From: Crocinitomicaceae bacterium | GTDB taxonomy: Bacteria > Bacteroidota > Bacteroidia > Flavobacteriales_D > Crocinitomicaceae | DNA length: 64,000 bases | Reading direction: 5' to 3' | Assembly (NCBI GenBank): GCA_028689775.1 | Contig: JAQVCM010000005.1 | Span: 62,001 to 126,000, forward strand | In this document: one piece after another, positions 42,318 to 51,435 of the stretch | Position numbering within the stretch: position 1 is the first letter of the stretch | Layout: every line of letters begins with the position of its first letter | Notes under the pieces: generated by a model | Seen by the model: only the letters and a program-made list of their open reading frames with translations | Databases searched by the model: none | Told to the model about the DNA's origin: nothing | Program-made: the position numbers and the translations under genes

Positions 42318-42881
42318 CTATGATATCACAATATCATACCGATAAAGCAATCCTGCTAAATCTTGTCTTCTGAATTTTGCTTTCTTGATGAAGTTGTCAT
42401 TCGGGTCGATTTGGAACTCTGAACAGCTTCTAAAATCTACGCCAGTTAAATTGGTTTTAACAAAAACTGCTCCTCTGAAAGTACACATGTTGAACTTGCA
42501 TTTACTCAAATCAGTATTCGTAAAATTCGATTCAGTAAACTGACAATTTTCAAAACTGCTTTTATTCATTTTCTTATAATCAAAAATGGCATAATCCAAG
42601 GCGCAATCTGAAAAATGAACCTCAAAACCAAAGTCTTTCGTTTTTGAAAGGTCTATTCCCAAGGTTTTTGATTCCACAAATCCAACATTATCCATTTTAC
42701 AATTGTTGAAATTGACATTACTCAAATTACAGTTTTCAAACAAGCAATCGGTAAAGTCTATGTTCGCTACATCGTCGAATTGACAGTTTTTAAAATGCAT
42801 GTTCTCGATGCGATCAGAAGGTAAATTCTGTGCCGTATAATCGATGTTTTCAAGGATGTCGATGATGTGTATGTCTTTCAT
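42318..42881 (-). CDS. Pentapeptide-repeat protein (Qnr-like)
   Basis: The 187-residue protein is built of pentapeptide repeats with Phe or Leu at the centre (for example MHFKNCQFDDVANIDFTDCLFENCNLSNVNF, then SSFENCQFTESNFTNTDLSKCKF). This forms a right-handed beta-helix. It ends with FQIDPNDNFIKKAKFRRQDLAGLLYRYDI, the C-terminal block known from Qnr-type proteins that shield DNA gyrase from quinolones. Resistance activity is an inference only; many chromosomal homologues have no known role. It is 77 bp from the gcvP stop with a terminator between. Confidence 0.85.
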   Translation of the reverse strand: MKDIHIIDILENIDYTAQNLPSDRIENMHFKNCQFDDVANIDFTDCLFENCNLSNVNFNNCKMDNVGFVESKTLGIDLSKTKDFGFEVHFSDCALDYAIFDYKKMNKSSFENCQFTESNFTNTDLSKCKFNMCTFRGAVFVKTNLTGVDFRSCSEFQIDPNDNFIKKAKFRRQDLAGLLYRYDIVIS

Positions 42882-42906
42882 TTTAAATATTTTGAATTAA
42901 ACAAAA

Positions 42907-42938
42907 AATGTGAGGCATCTTTTCAAACGCCTCACATT
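42907..42938 (-). terminator. Terminator of gcvP
   Basis: AATGTGAGGC (42907-42916) pairs with GCCTCACATT (42929-42938); on the minus strand the stem is followed by a T-tract. It lies 20 bp after the gcvP stop. Confidence 0.85.
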
Positions 42939-42958
42939 CCGTATAATTTAGTTGAAGA

Positions 42959-45826
42959 CTAAGCTTCTACAAATGCATAACTTTCAACACTCGGACAAGA
43001 ACAAATTAAGTTTCTATCACCAAATGCATTGTCAACTCTTCGAACCGGAACCCAGTATTTGAAATCTTTCAAGTATTCTGCTGGGTAAGCTGCTTCTTTT
43101 GGAGAATATGGGTAATTCCAATCTCTGTTGATGATGCAATCTGCGGTGTGCGGTGCATTTTTCAACAAGTTGTTTACTTTGTCGTATTTTCCTTGTTCGA
43201 TATCAGCAATCTCTTTACGGATTGAGATCATTGCTTCAATGAAACGATCCAACTCCTCTTTGTCTTCACTTTCTGTTGGCTCAACCATCAAAGTTCCAGC
43301 TACCGGGAAAGAAACAGTTGGTGCGTGGAAACCGTAATCGATCAAACGTTTTGCGATGTCAGCAACTTCAACTTCCGTTGTTTTCTTAAAATCTCTACAA
43401 TCCAAAATCAACTCGTGTGCTACCGTTCCGTTTGTACCTAAATACAACAATGGGTAATGATTTTTCAATCCTGCAGCAATGTAATTTGCATTTAAGATTG
43501 CATTTTCAGTTGCTTCGCGCAAACCTGTAGCGCCTAACATTTTGATGTATCCGTAAGAAATCAACAAAATCAAAGCACTTCCAAAAGGAGCGGAAGAGAT
43601 TCCGTGAATTGCTTTTTCTCCTCCTGTTTTGATTAATTCGTTGGTTGGCAAGAAAGGCGCCAAGTGTTTTGCAACACCAATTGGTCCCATTCCTGGTCCG
43701 CCACCTCCGTGAGGAATCGCGAATGTTTTGTGTAAATTCAAGTGACAAACGTCAGCACCAATTTTTCCTGGATTTGTTAATCCAACTTGTGCGTTCATGT
43801 TTGCACCATCCATGTATACTTGTCCACCATTGTTGTGAACAATTTCAGTGATTTCGATAATTCCTTCCTCAAATACACCGTGTGTAGATGGATACGTAAT
43901 CATCAATCCTCCTAAAGTATCTTTTAATTCTTCTGCTTTTGCTTTCAATGCTGGAATGTCAACGTTTCCATTTTCATCACAGCCAACTACAACTACTTCA
44001 AATCCAGCCATTACTGCAGAAGCAGGGTTTGTTCCGTGCGCTGAAGAAGGAATGATCATGTGTTTTCTCGCGAAATCATTTCTAGATTCGTGGTATGCTC
44101 TAATAACCATCAAACCTGCGTATTCACCTTGCGCTCCAGAGTTAGGTTGTAAAGAAACTGCGTGGAATCCAGTAGATTCACACAAGTCTTTTTCCAATTC
44201 TGTCAACATCGCGTGGTAACCTTGTGCCTGATCAATCGGGCAGAAAGGGTGCATGTTCGCAAATTGTGGGTTGGTGATTGGCATCAGTTCAGAGGCTGCG
44301 TTCAATTTCATGGTACAAGAACCCAACGCAATCATGCTGTGAACTAAAGAAATATCTTTGTTTTCAAGACGTTTCAAGTAACGCATCATTTTAGATTCTG
44401 AATGGTAACTGTTGAAAGTTGGGTGCGCTAAAATTGCATCCGTACGCATCAATTGTGAACTAATTTCAGTATTTTCAACGGTGATTTTTTCTGCTGATTT
44501 TCCATTTGCTTCTGCAAAAACAGCAGCTAATTTTTGAAGATCGCCTTCGGTAACCGTTTCACCAAAACTGATTGTCAATTGGGTGTCGTTTACGTAATTC
44601 ATGTTGATCTCCGCTTTCAATGCCAAAGCTCGTAAGTTTTCCATGTTTACCGTTGCTGGAATTTGAACGAAAATCGTATCAAAGAAATCAGCATGTAAAA
44701 TTTGGTAACCTAATTGATCAATCGCAGTTGCTGCCGTTGCCGCTTTTGCGTGAATTGTAGTTGCAATTTCTTTCAATCCAACTGGACCGTGGTAAACAGC
44801 ATACATACTTGCCATTACCGCCAATAATGCTTGTGCTGTACAAATATTGGAAGTTGCTTTATCTCTTTTAATATGTTGTTCACGCGTTTGAAGCGCCATT
44901 CTCAAGGCAACATTGTCATCCGCATCTTTTGAAACACCGATAATTCGTCCTGGAATTGTTCTTTTGTATTCTTCTTTACAAGCAAAAAATGCTGCGTGTG
45001 GTCCACCGTAACCCATTGGAACACCAAAACGCTGGGAAGAACCGAAAACTACATCAGCGCCCATTGAACCTGGTGATTTCAGTAAAACCAAAGACATGAT
45101 GTCTGCGCCAACTGCTACGCGAATATCGATTGATTTCATTTTGCTAATAAAATCTTCGATGTTATTGATGCGACCGTATGCATCTGGATATTGAATCAAC
45201 GCACCAAAGAATGTTGTATCACCGTCAAATGTTTGTGGATTTGCAATAACCAATTCGATGTTTAAGTTTGCTGCTCTTCCTTTTAAAAGGTCGATTGTTT
45301 GCGGAAGTGCATTTTCAGAAACGAAAAATTTATTTTTACCTTCTTTGATCTCATTTCGAGAACGAGAATTGTAGAACATGATCATTGCTTCACAAGCAGC
45401 AGTTCCTTCATCCAAAAGAGACGCGTTGGTTAGTTCCATTCCTGTTAAATCCAAAATCATCGTTTGGAAATTCAACAAAGCTTCCAATCTTCCTTGAGAA
45501 ATCTCAGCTTGGTAAGGCGTGTATGCCGTGTACCATCCTGGATTTTCCAACACATTTCGCAAAATGACAGAAGGTACGATTGTTTCGCTATATCCCAATC
45601 CAATGTAGGATTTGAATACTTTGTTTTGAGCTGCTAATTCATTGATATGTGTCAAATATTCCTGCTCTGTCATAGCCGCAGTGATATCTAATTCACCATC
45701 CAAGCGAATGTGCGCTGGAATTGTTTTGTTTATTAACTCTGAAATAGACGAGAATCCCGTCTTTGCTAACATCAATTGCTTTTCGTTATCGTTTGTACCG
45801 ATATGTCTTTTTGAAAATGTGCTCAT
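42959..45826 (-). CDS. gcvP: Glycine dehydrogenase (decarboxylating), P-protein
   Basis: At 955 residues this is a single-chain P-protein, with the two halves (GcvPA and GcvPB) fused as in E. coli. The PLP lysine is in LNLHKTFAIPHGGGGPGMGP at about residue 702. Other landmarks are RHIGTNDNEKQLML at the start, YTPYQAEISQGRLEALLNFQTM and SSAHGTNPASAVMAGFEVVVV. It decarboxylates glycine and loads the lipoyl H-protein in the glycine cleavage system. The gcvH and gcvT genes are not in the window. TATCTTTG lies about 30 bp upstream of the start. Confidence 0.97.
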   Translation of the reverse strand: MSTFSKRHIGTNDNEKQLMLAKTGFSSISELINKTIPAHIRLDGELDITAAMTEQEYLTHINELAAQNKVFKSYIGLGYSETIVPSVILRNVLENPGWYTAYTPYQAEISQGRLEALLNFQTMILDLTGMELTNASLLDEGTAACEAMIMFYNSRSRNEIKEGKNKFFVSENALPQTIDLLKGRAANLNIELVIANPQTFDGDTTFFGALIQYPDAYGRINNIEDFISKMKSIDIRVAVGADIMSLVLLKSPGSMGADVVFGSSQRFGVPMGYGGPHAAFFACKEEYKRTIPGRIIGVSKDADDNVALRMALQTREQHIKRDKATSNICTAQALLAVMASMYAVYHGPVGLKEIATTIHAKAATAATAIDQLGYQILHADFFDTIFVQIPATVNMENLRALALKAEINMNYVNDTQLTISFGETVTEGDLQKLAAVFAEANGKSAEKITVENTEISSQLMRTDAILAHPTFNSYHSESKMMRYLKRLENKDISLVHSMIALGSCTMKLNAASELMPITNPQFANMHPFCPIDQAQGYHAMLTELEKDLCESTGFHAVSLQPNSGAQGEYAGLMVIRAYHESRNDFARKHMIIPSSAHGTNPASAVMAGFEVVVVGCDENGNVDIPALKAKAEELKDTLGGLMITYPSTHGVFEEGIIEITEIVHNNGGQVYMDGANMNAQVGLTNPGKIGADVCHLNLHKTFAIPHGGGGPGMGPIGVAKHLAPFLPTNELIKTGGEKAIHGISSAPFGSALILLISYGYIKMLGATGLREATENAILNANYIAAGLKNHYPLLYLGTNGTVAHELILDCRDFKKTTEVEVADIAKRLIDYGFHAPTVSFPVAGTLMVEPTESEDKEELDRFIEAMISIRKEIADIEQGKYDKVNNLLKNAPHTADCIINRDWNYPYSPKEAAYPAEYLKDFKYWVPVRRVDNAFGDRNLICSCPSVESYAFVEA

Positions 45827-45991
45827 AATTGAAACAACTTAAATTTTAGAGTACAAAGATACAATTGATTTCAAAATTAAATTGGGAATAATTGTGATAT
45901 TATTGTGAACGCCAAATTGTTTTTTGAATGTCGTAGGATGGATTTGAATTTCTTTCCTATTGAGGACTAAATAAATTGAGGCATAGACTAC

Positions 45992-46064
45992 AATTCCGGT
46001 TCAAGTTCATGAAGAACTTGAGCAACGAAAAAATGACTACTTGTTGCTATTTGAGTACGGAATT
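45992..46064. other. 73-base three-way-junction element
   Basis: AATTCCG (45992-45998) pairs with CGGAATT (46058-46064). Inside, TCAAGTTC (46001-46008) pairs with GAACTTGA (46014-46021), and GCAAC (46022-46026) pairs with GTTGC (46043-46047). The result is a stem enclosing two hairpins, in the 320-bp gap between gcvP and the next gene. It is not a tRNA: no acceptor end or anticodon arm fits. The rest of the gap (45862-45991) shows nothing recognisable. Confidence 0.45.
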
Positions 46065-46081
46065 CTGATTCAAAACAAAAA

Positions 46082-46105
46082 AACCGTCTCAGTTTCGAGA
46101 CGGTT
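46082..46105 (-). terminator. Terminator of the coiled-coil protein gene
   Basis: AACCGTCTC (46082-46090) pairs with GAGACGGTT (46097-46105); on the minus strand a T-tract follows. It is 42 bp after the stop of the gene at 46147-46806. Confidence 0.85.
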
Positions 46106-46146
46106 CAATTTGATTTCATTCCTTAAATTCAAGAGTGTGCATAGGA

Positions 46147-46806
46147 CTACTTGAATTTCAAATTTTCTAAATCATTGATTTTGGCTTTTTGAGTCTTTAC
46201 TTCTTCTTTCTTTTTTGTCTGAAGAACGATGTTGTCCTCGATTTGTTTCTGACTTTCGGAGATTTTCTTTTTATAACTTTCAATATCCTTCAGGTGTTTT
46301 TCTTTCGTTTTTTCCAACGTTTTTTCTTCTTTTTCAAGTGTAGAAAGTGCCTTTTGTTCTGCTTTTACATTGTCATTCACAGAAGCTTTAGCCGCTGTCA
46401 TTGCAAATTTTTCCATGCGTTCTTTCATTTCTCCATATTGTGTTGGATGTTGACTACTTGTCATAAATGCACCGCCTAAATCCACTGCAACTGCAACTTT
46501 CACTTCATTGTCAACCGTGATGATCTTCACATAGGAATCAAATGTTTTCCGTTCAAACATACTTTTCACAGAAGATTGTAGCGTAGTAGATTCCGTTTTG
46601 GAAGTTTTCAGTTTTCCACCCCAATCTTTCATTTCAGATTTTAATTGTTTGGCAACAACATCCGCTTTTCCATAAGGAACCGTCACCACAATGCTGTTTT
46701 TAGATCCAACACTATATGGGATTGATTGTTCAGATGTTACAATTTGACTTTGTGCGAATGTACCAAAGCCAAAGGCTGTGATTGCAAGGATAAATAATTG
46801 TTTCAT
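46147..46806 (-). CDS. Secreted coiled-coil protein, unknown
   Basis: The 219-residue protein has a signal peptide (about 1-19, ending FAQS), a small alpha/beta part with VTVPYGKADVVAKQLKSEMKDWGGKLK and VKIITVDNEVKVAVAVDLGGAFM, and a highly charged Lys/Glu coiled coil (about 145-215). I do not recognise the family. It is expected in the periplasm. A TAACTTTA box with TTG 23 bp before it lies about 25 bp upstream of the start. Confidence 0.7.
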   Translation of the reverse strand: MKQLFILAITAFGFGTFAQSQIVTSEQSIPYSVGSKNSIVVTVPYGKADVVAKQLKSEMKDWGGKLKTSKTESTTLQSSVKSMFERKTFDSYVKIITVDNEVKVAVAVDLGGAFMTSSQHPTQYGEMKERMEKFAMTAAKASVNDNVKAEQKALSTLEKEEKTLEKTKEKHLKDIESYKKKISESQKQIEDNIVLQTKKKEEVKTQKAKINDLENLKFK

Positions 46807-46958
46807 ATTGGTTTTTTTTATTTGTATTAAAGTTACTCATAATTGTGAATCTCTTGGTCAAAAAATAAGGTTTTTTAACCTTTTTAAATGGAATTGAAAT
46901 GTATTTGAAATCGATCTTGAAATGTTCTTGAATCAGAAATAAATCTTAATTTAGCACC

Positions 46959-48077
46959 ATGCAATTTAAAGATGTTGTTGGACAAAATGAACTGAAATCT
47001 CAGTTAATGAAGGATGTTGATCATGATAAAATAAGTCATGCGCAACTTTTTTTAGGAAAGATGGGACATGGAAATCTTCCCATGGCATTGGCGTATGTTC
47101 AGTATATTTTTTGTCAGAACAAAATAGAAAATGACAGTTGTGGGTTTTGTCCATCTTGTCGTAAAGTGTCTGATTTACAACATCCAGATTTGCATTTTTC
47201 TTTTCCTGTGGTGCAGGCAATTGGTAAAAAAAGCGATTTATTTATCAAAGAATGGCGAGAACAAGTAAAAGAGAATCCGTATTTTGACCTAACAACTTGG
47301 ACGGACAAAATAGATGACAAAGGTCGTAAGCCAATGATCTCTGTGGAAGAAAGTCAAGAGATTATCAAAAAACTGAGTCTCAAATCTTTCGAAGGTGGTT
47401 ATAAAGTTGTGATTGTTTGGATGGCAGAAGAAATGAATACCCTTGCATCCAATAAACTCTTGAAAATACTTGAAGAGCCACCAGCTCGAACGCTTTTCTT
47501 GATGTTGGCCGATGCGCAAGAAAACATGTTGCAAACCATTCTTTCTCGTACGCAATTGATAAAAGTGCCAAGAATCAGTAACAACAACATGATTCAACAC
47601 CTTCAAAACAAGCATCGACTCGATGTTTCTGCTGCAACGAGCATGGCTTCTTTAGGCGAAGGAGATTTGATTGAAGTAGAGAATTTGTTGAGTTTATCGC
47701 ACGATAAAGACAGCAACCGCGATTTGTTTATTCAACTCATGCGGGTTTGTTTCAAGAAAGATGTTTTGGCCATGATGGATTGGGCTGATCAGACAGGAAG
47801 CATTGGAAAGGAAAAACAAAAAATGTTTTTGCGTTATGCCTTGCACATGTTCCGCCAAAGTTTGCTAAAGAACTACGGAACAACGCAACTTTCGCGTACT
47901 TCTAAAGAAGAAGACGATTTTTTAAAGAATTTTGCCAAGTTTATTACCGGAAATAACATCAACGGTTTTGTAGAGACCTTTAACGATGCCCATTATCACA
48001 TCGATCGAAATGCACACGCAAAGATTCTATTTACAGAGTTGACGTTCAAAGTGATGCGTTATATTCACTTCGCATAG
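46959..48077 (+). CDS. holB: DNA polymerase III subunit delta'
   Basis: The 372-residue clamp-loader subunit has the family start FKDVVGQNELKSQLMKDV, AHAQLFLG in the form SHAQLFLGKMGHGN, a zinc site CGFCPSCRK with an upstream cysteine, and MISVEESQEIIKKLSLKSFEGGYKVVIVWMAEEMNTLASNKLLKILEEPPARTLF. The P-loop position reads GKMGHGN rather than GxxGxGKT, in line with delta' not hydrolysing ATP. With DnaX and HolA it loads the sliding clamp at replication forks. It is directly upstream of the tandem repeat array. Confidence 0.93.
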   Translation: MQFKDVVGQNELKSQLMKDVDHDKISHAQLFLGKMGHGNLPMALAYVQYIFCQNKIENDSCGFCPSCRKVSDLQHPDLHFSFPVVQAIGKKSDLFIKEWREQVKENPYFDLTTWTDKIDDKGRKPMISVEESQEIIKKLSLKSFEGGYKVVIVWMAEEMNTLASNKLLKILEEPPARTLFLMLADAQENMLQTILSRTQLIKVPRISNNNMIQHLQNKHRLDVSAATSMASLGEGDLIEVENLLSLSHDKDSNRDLFIQLMRVCFKKDVLAMMDWADQTGSIGKEKQKMFLRYALHMFRQSLLKNYGTTQLSRTSKEEDDFLKNFAKFITGNNINGFVETFNDAHYHIDRNAHAKILFTELTFKVMRYIHFA

Positions 48078-48108
48078 GGGAAATCAACCTTATTTCAAGA
48101 TAAATATC

Positions 48109-48602
48109 ACTGTTTTCTTTAATCGTGCTTTTCACAAATAATTTGCGTCTCGTCATTTCAAGATACGTAGTCCTGTTTTCTTCGTAGAAGAAATTCCACG
48201 CAGTTTTTGTCAAGGAGCGTAGCTCTGTTTTCTTTCAACGTGCTTTTCACGAATAATTTGCGTCATCATTAAAAGGGACGTAGTCCTGTTTTCTTCGTAG
48301 AAGAAATTCCACGCAGTTTTTGTCAAGGAGCGTAGCTCTGCTTTCTTTCAACGTTTTTTCACGAATAATCTGCGTCATCATTAAAAGGGACGTAGTCCTG
48401 TTTTCTTCGTAGAAGAAATTCCACGCAGTTTTTTGTCAAGGAGCGTAGCTCTGTTTTCTTTCAACGTGTTTTCACGAATGATTTGTGTCATCATTACAAG
48501 GGACGTAGTCCTGTTTTTCTTCGTAGAAGAAATTCCACGCAGTTTTTGTCAAGGAGCGTAGCTCTGCTTTCTTTCAACGTGCTTTTTACGAATTTTCGTC
48601 AT
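48109..48602. repeat. 113-bp tandem repeat array with nested hairpins
   Basis: About 4.4 copies of a 112-113-bp unit lie head to tail; the word ACGTAGTCCTG begins at 48165, 48278, 48390 and 48503. Each full unit contains hairpins with GTA loops: GGAC-GTA-GTCC, TTCTTC-GTA-GAAGAA and GAGC-GTA-GCTC, then CGTG-N4/5-CACG. ACGCA and TGCGT, either side of the last two, can close a longer stem. Copies differ by a few bases and 1-bp indels, so the array is not coding. There are no unique spacers. Nothing else is visible from 48078 to the promoter at 48775. Confidence 0.9.
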
Positions 48603-48774
48603 CAATTTACATTTGTTGGATACGCGAATAAATTACTTCTATTTGACTCAATCTCTAAATCTGTTCACAATCAACAATCCTTGAGACATTAAAAACGGAG
48701 TTTGGCTTGAGTTAAATTAAGTAGTAATCTTAATATTATACCAATGAGAGAAATGAAAAAAATATCTTAGAAAA

Positions 48775-48805
48775 TTGGTTAAAGTAAACTAATTAGTTAA
48801 CTTTG
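48775..48805 (+). promoter_or_regulatory. Promoter of the toxin-antitoxin pair
   Basis: TTG (48775-48777) and TAACTTTG (48798-48805) are separated by 20 bp, a perfect match to the Bacteroidota promoter pattern. Transcription would begin close to 48810, almost at a GTG codon (48811), which suggests a leaderless message. Confidence 0.6.
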
Positions 48806-48810
48806 CATTT

Positions 48811-49157
48811 GTGGTAAGAGAAATCATTTTTTCGGAGACAATGTAATTGACTTTTATAAGTCACAAGATTCAAAAGTTCAATTAAAGATCGAATATGTTT
48901 TGGATCTGGTCCGCTTTGAAAGGCAAATACCAATCAAATTCTTCAAAAAGTTGGAGAGTACGAATGGAATTTATGAAGTCAGAGTTTTTACCTCACAGAA
49001 AAGCATTCGAATTCTATGCTTCCACGATGAAGCAACGTTGGTGATTTTGACGAACGCATTTATTAAGAAAACACAAAAGACTCCTAGAAATGAAATCAAC
49101 CTTGCAGAGAAATTCAAAACGGAATATTTAAAACAAAAAGAAGATGAAAAACGTTAA
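48811..49157 (+). CDS. HigB/RelE-like toxin (phage Gp49 type), apparently frameshifted at its 5' end
   Basis: The intact downstream frame reads GDNVIDFYKSQDSKVQLKIEY, VLDLVRFERQIPIKFFKKLE, YEVRVFTSQKSIRILCF and FIKKTQKTPRNEINLAEKFK, the pattern of HigB-type mRNA interferases. The expected opening (REIIF) sits in another frame, from the GTG at 48811, and joins the rest only if one base is added to the run of six T at 48827-48832. The longest unbroken frame with a start is from a TTG at 48900. It overlaps the antitoxin gene by 14 bp, as is usual for host-inhibition toxins with the toxin first. Confidence 0.7.
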
Positions 49158-49434
49158 AACATTTGATCAACTCCTTGACGAGAAATACGGAAAAAAAGGA
49201 AATGTTGAAAGAGATCAATTTGATGCCGACTCTCTCGCTTTTAGATTAGGTGCAATGTTGAAAGAAGCACGAGTTGAGGCAAACTTAACGCAAGAAGAAC
49301 TTGCCGAAAAAACAGGAACGAAAAAAAGTTATATTTCTAGAATAGAGCGGGGTTTAAGCGATATCCAAATCTCTACTTATTACAAATTAATTGAACTTGG
49401 TTTAGGTAAACAACTAAACATTTCAATTGGATAA
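49144..49434 (+). CDS. HigA-type antitoxin (HTH-Xre)
   Basis: The 96-residue protein has a Cro/CI-type helix-turn-helix: LGAMLKEARVEANLTQEELAEKTGTKKSYISRIERGLSDIQISTYYKLIELGLGKQLNISIG. The N-terminal 30 residues (FDQLLDEKYGKKGNVERDQF) resemble the toxin-contact tail of similar antitoxins. It should bind and neutralise the toxin encoded just upstream, and repress the shared promoter. Starts overlap the toxin stop, so the two are co-translated. Confidence 0.88.
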   Translation: MKNVKTFDQLLDEKYGKKGNVERDQFDADSLAFRLGAMLKEARVEANLTQEELAEKTGTKKSYISRIERGLSDIQISTYYKLIELGLGKQLNISIG

Positions 49435-49570
49435 AAGATATATCCGATAGCACGATTCATTTACTATTTCCTTAGTTACAAGAATAAAAAATGAATGATC
49501 GAAAAGAAAAATATCTTTGATCGTAAATAAAGCGAATTAATGGTAGATCCTTATTTATAAATGTATTACC

Positions 49571-50008
49571 ATGAGAAATGTTTGTTTGATTTTATTTCTG
49601 ATACTTTGGTCGGCAGTTGGTTTTTGTCAAGCTAGGATATCATTTGATACAACACTTTTTGATTTTGGTGATATTCACCAAACATCTGGAGTTATTATAG
49701 GAAAGTTTCTTTTTACAAACACAGGAACTGAACCCTTAATTATTGATAAAGCGTATTCGACAGGTGGAATTCTTACTGTGACAGATTATCCAAAAGATAC
49801 CATATCGATAAATGCAAGTGGTGTCATTTTTTTCATGTGTAGTGTTGAAGCTACTTCAACTGAAAGTTTATTCAACAAATCAATCACCGTAAGTTCTAAT
49901 GCAACACCTTCAATGCACTTTTTATTAGTTAAAGGAAAAATTATGCCTCGTAAAAGTGAGCCATCCGAAGAGCAAGATATTCGAAACGGCATAGAAAAGA
50001 AAAAGTAA
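49571..50008 (+). CDS. Secreted DUF1573 protein
   Basis: The 145-residue protein has a signal peptide (about 1-20) and one DUF1573/ASH-like beta-sandwich: RISFDTTLFDFGDIHQTSGVIIGKFLFTNTGTEPLIIDKAYSTGG. The usual CGC motif after the serine is absent here (YSTGG instead). A charged tail EEQDIRNGIEKKK ends it. Function unknown. TATCTTTG at 49512-49519 may be its -7 box. Convergent with hutI, 28 bp apart. Confidence 0.8.
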   Translation: MRNVCLILFLILWSAVGFCQARISFDTTLFDFGDIHQTSGVIIGKFLFTNTGTEPLIIDKAYSTGGILTVTDYPKDTISINASGVIFFMCSVEATSTESLFNKSITVSSNATPSMHFLLVKGKIMPRKSEPSEEQDIRNGIEKKK

Positions 50009-50036
50009 ATTTTAAAAAACATTTCAATTCTCTGCT

Positions 50037-51266
50037 TTACAAAACCCGTTCAATGTTCACATCTCCAAATGCATACGGCAAATAAGCCAACGAAGGAATC
50101 TCTTTCGTAATGATCACTTTTCCAGATTTCCCCAAACTAATTGACCCGTGCGTTTCAGACAAATCCATCGCATAAGCTGCGTTGATTGTCAAAGCATTAA
50201 TTGCTTCTTCGGGCGTCATTTTCATTTTGATACAGGCCAAACTCAAAACCACATTCAAGTTGCCCGTTGGAGTAGTTCCAGGATTGAAATCACTTGCCAA
50301 AGCCACTGGAAGACCAGCATCAATCATTTTCCGTGCATCGGCAAAAGGAATGCTGATGAAGTGGGAACAACTCGGCAACAAAGTCGCGATGCAATCAGAG
50401 TTTTTCAAAGCTTCAATGTCTTCATCCGAAATTTCTTCCAAGTGGTCAACAGATAATGCGCCCAATTCAATTGCTTTTTGAATTCCGCCCAGAATTGAGA
50501 ATTGATTGACGTGCACTTTTGGTTTCATTCCGTATTTCTTTCCTGCGACCAAGATTTCTTCCATTTCCTCAACTGAAAAATAATTTCTTTCGCAGAATAC
50601 ATCGATGTAATCCGCCAGATTTTCTTTGGCAATTTGAGGAATCATTTCGTTGATAATCAAATTAATGTATCCTCTCTTGTTTTCTTTATATTCAGCCGGA
50701 AAAGCGTGTGCACCTAAGAAAGTTGCTTTTACAGGAATTCCTGCCACTTCTTTCAAGCGTTTAATCACACGCAACATTTTTAATTCTGCTTCAACGGTTA
50801 ATCCATAACCAGATTTGATTTCAATGGCGCCAGTTCCATACGATTTTACCAATTCCAAGCGCTTCAAAGCATCTCTAAAAAGTTCATCTTCGGTTTTTTC
50901 ATTCAATCGACGCGCAGAGTTTAAGATTCCACCACCGCGCAGAGCGATTTCCTCGTAGGATAATCCGTGAATTCGATCCACAAATTCTTCTTCTCGCGAT
51001 TTAGCGAAAACCAAGTGCGTATGCGAATCGCAGAAAGCTGGAAGTACGTATTTTCCTTCCGCATCAATGATTTCAATTCCTCTCCAATCAACAATTCCGC
51101 CCCATTCTTCCATCGAGCCGTATTCAACAATGATTCCATCTTCAATGGCTAGAAATGCGTTTTCGATGATTGGTAAATCTTGCATTCCAGCACCTTTACG
51201 TACGTTTGGAATGTTTTCACCTGCTTGAACTAATCCTTTGATGTTTTTAATTAAAACCTTACCCAT
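50037..51266 (-). CDS. hutI: Imidazolonepropionase
   Basis: The 409-residue amidohydrolase has the metal-binding DSHTHLVFAKSREEEF (HxH), RLNEKTEDELF, EIKSGYGLTVEAELKMLRVIKRL, AHAFPAEY, VHVNQFSILGGIQKAIELGALSVDHLEE and a late ASDFNPGTTPTGN. It hydrolyses imidazolone-5-propionate to formiminoglutamate in histidine breakdown. The other hut genes are not in this window. It stands alone, divergent from gpsA. Confidence 0.96.
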   Translation of the reverse strand: MGKVLIKNIKGLVQAGENIPNVRKGAGMQDLPIIENAFLAIEDGIIVEYGSMEEWGGIVDWRGIEIIDAEGKYVLPAFCDSHTHLVFAKSREEEFVDRIHGLSYEEIALRGGGILNSARRLNEKTEDELFRDALKRLELVKSYGTGAIEIKSGYGLTVEAELKMLRVIKRLKEVAGIPVKATFLGAHAFPAEYKENKRGYINLIINEMIPQIAKENLADYIDVFCERNYFSVEEMEEILVAGKKYGMKPKVHVNQFSILGGIQKAIELGALSVDHLEEISDEDIEALKNSDCIATLLPSCSHFISIPFADARKMIDAGLPVALASDFNPGTTPTGNLNVVLSLACIKMKMTPEEAINALTINAAYAMDLSETHGSISLGKSGKVIITKEIPSLAYLPYAFGDVNIERVL

Positions 51267-51435
51267 GCTTTCTGTTTAAAATTCACTGATAAAACAAAGG
51301 TATTGATTCTTGTCGACTGATGAAAGGATAATTTATTATCGACTAAAAATCAGCATTTTGAACTTTAGAATCGTTTTCAATTGCAATTGTGATGAATTAC
51401 TATTGAAAATATTAAATACATTTGCAGAAGTAGAT

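Noticed and set aside
45992..46064. tRNA gene
   Set aside because: The size is similar, but there is no T-loop consensus, anticodon arm or 7-bp acceptor stem with suitable spacing.
45827..46081. Glycine riboswitch ahead of gcvP
   Set aside because: The conserved tandem aptamer core was not found; the fold seen there is a simple three-way junction.
48109..48602. CRISPR array
   Set aside because: The copies are contiguous 113-bp units with no unique spacers and no cas genes nearby.
48483..48692. 69-codon frame overlapping the tandem repeat
   Set aside because: It starts inside the repeat array and has no similarity to any protein I know.
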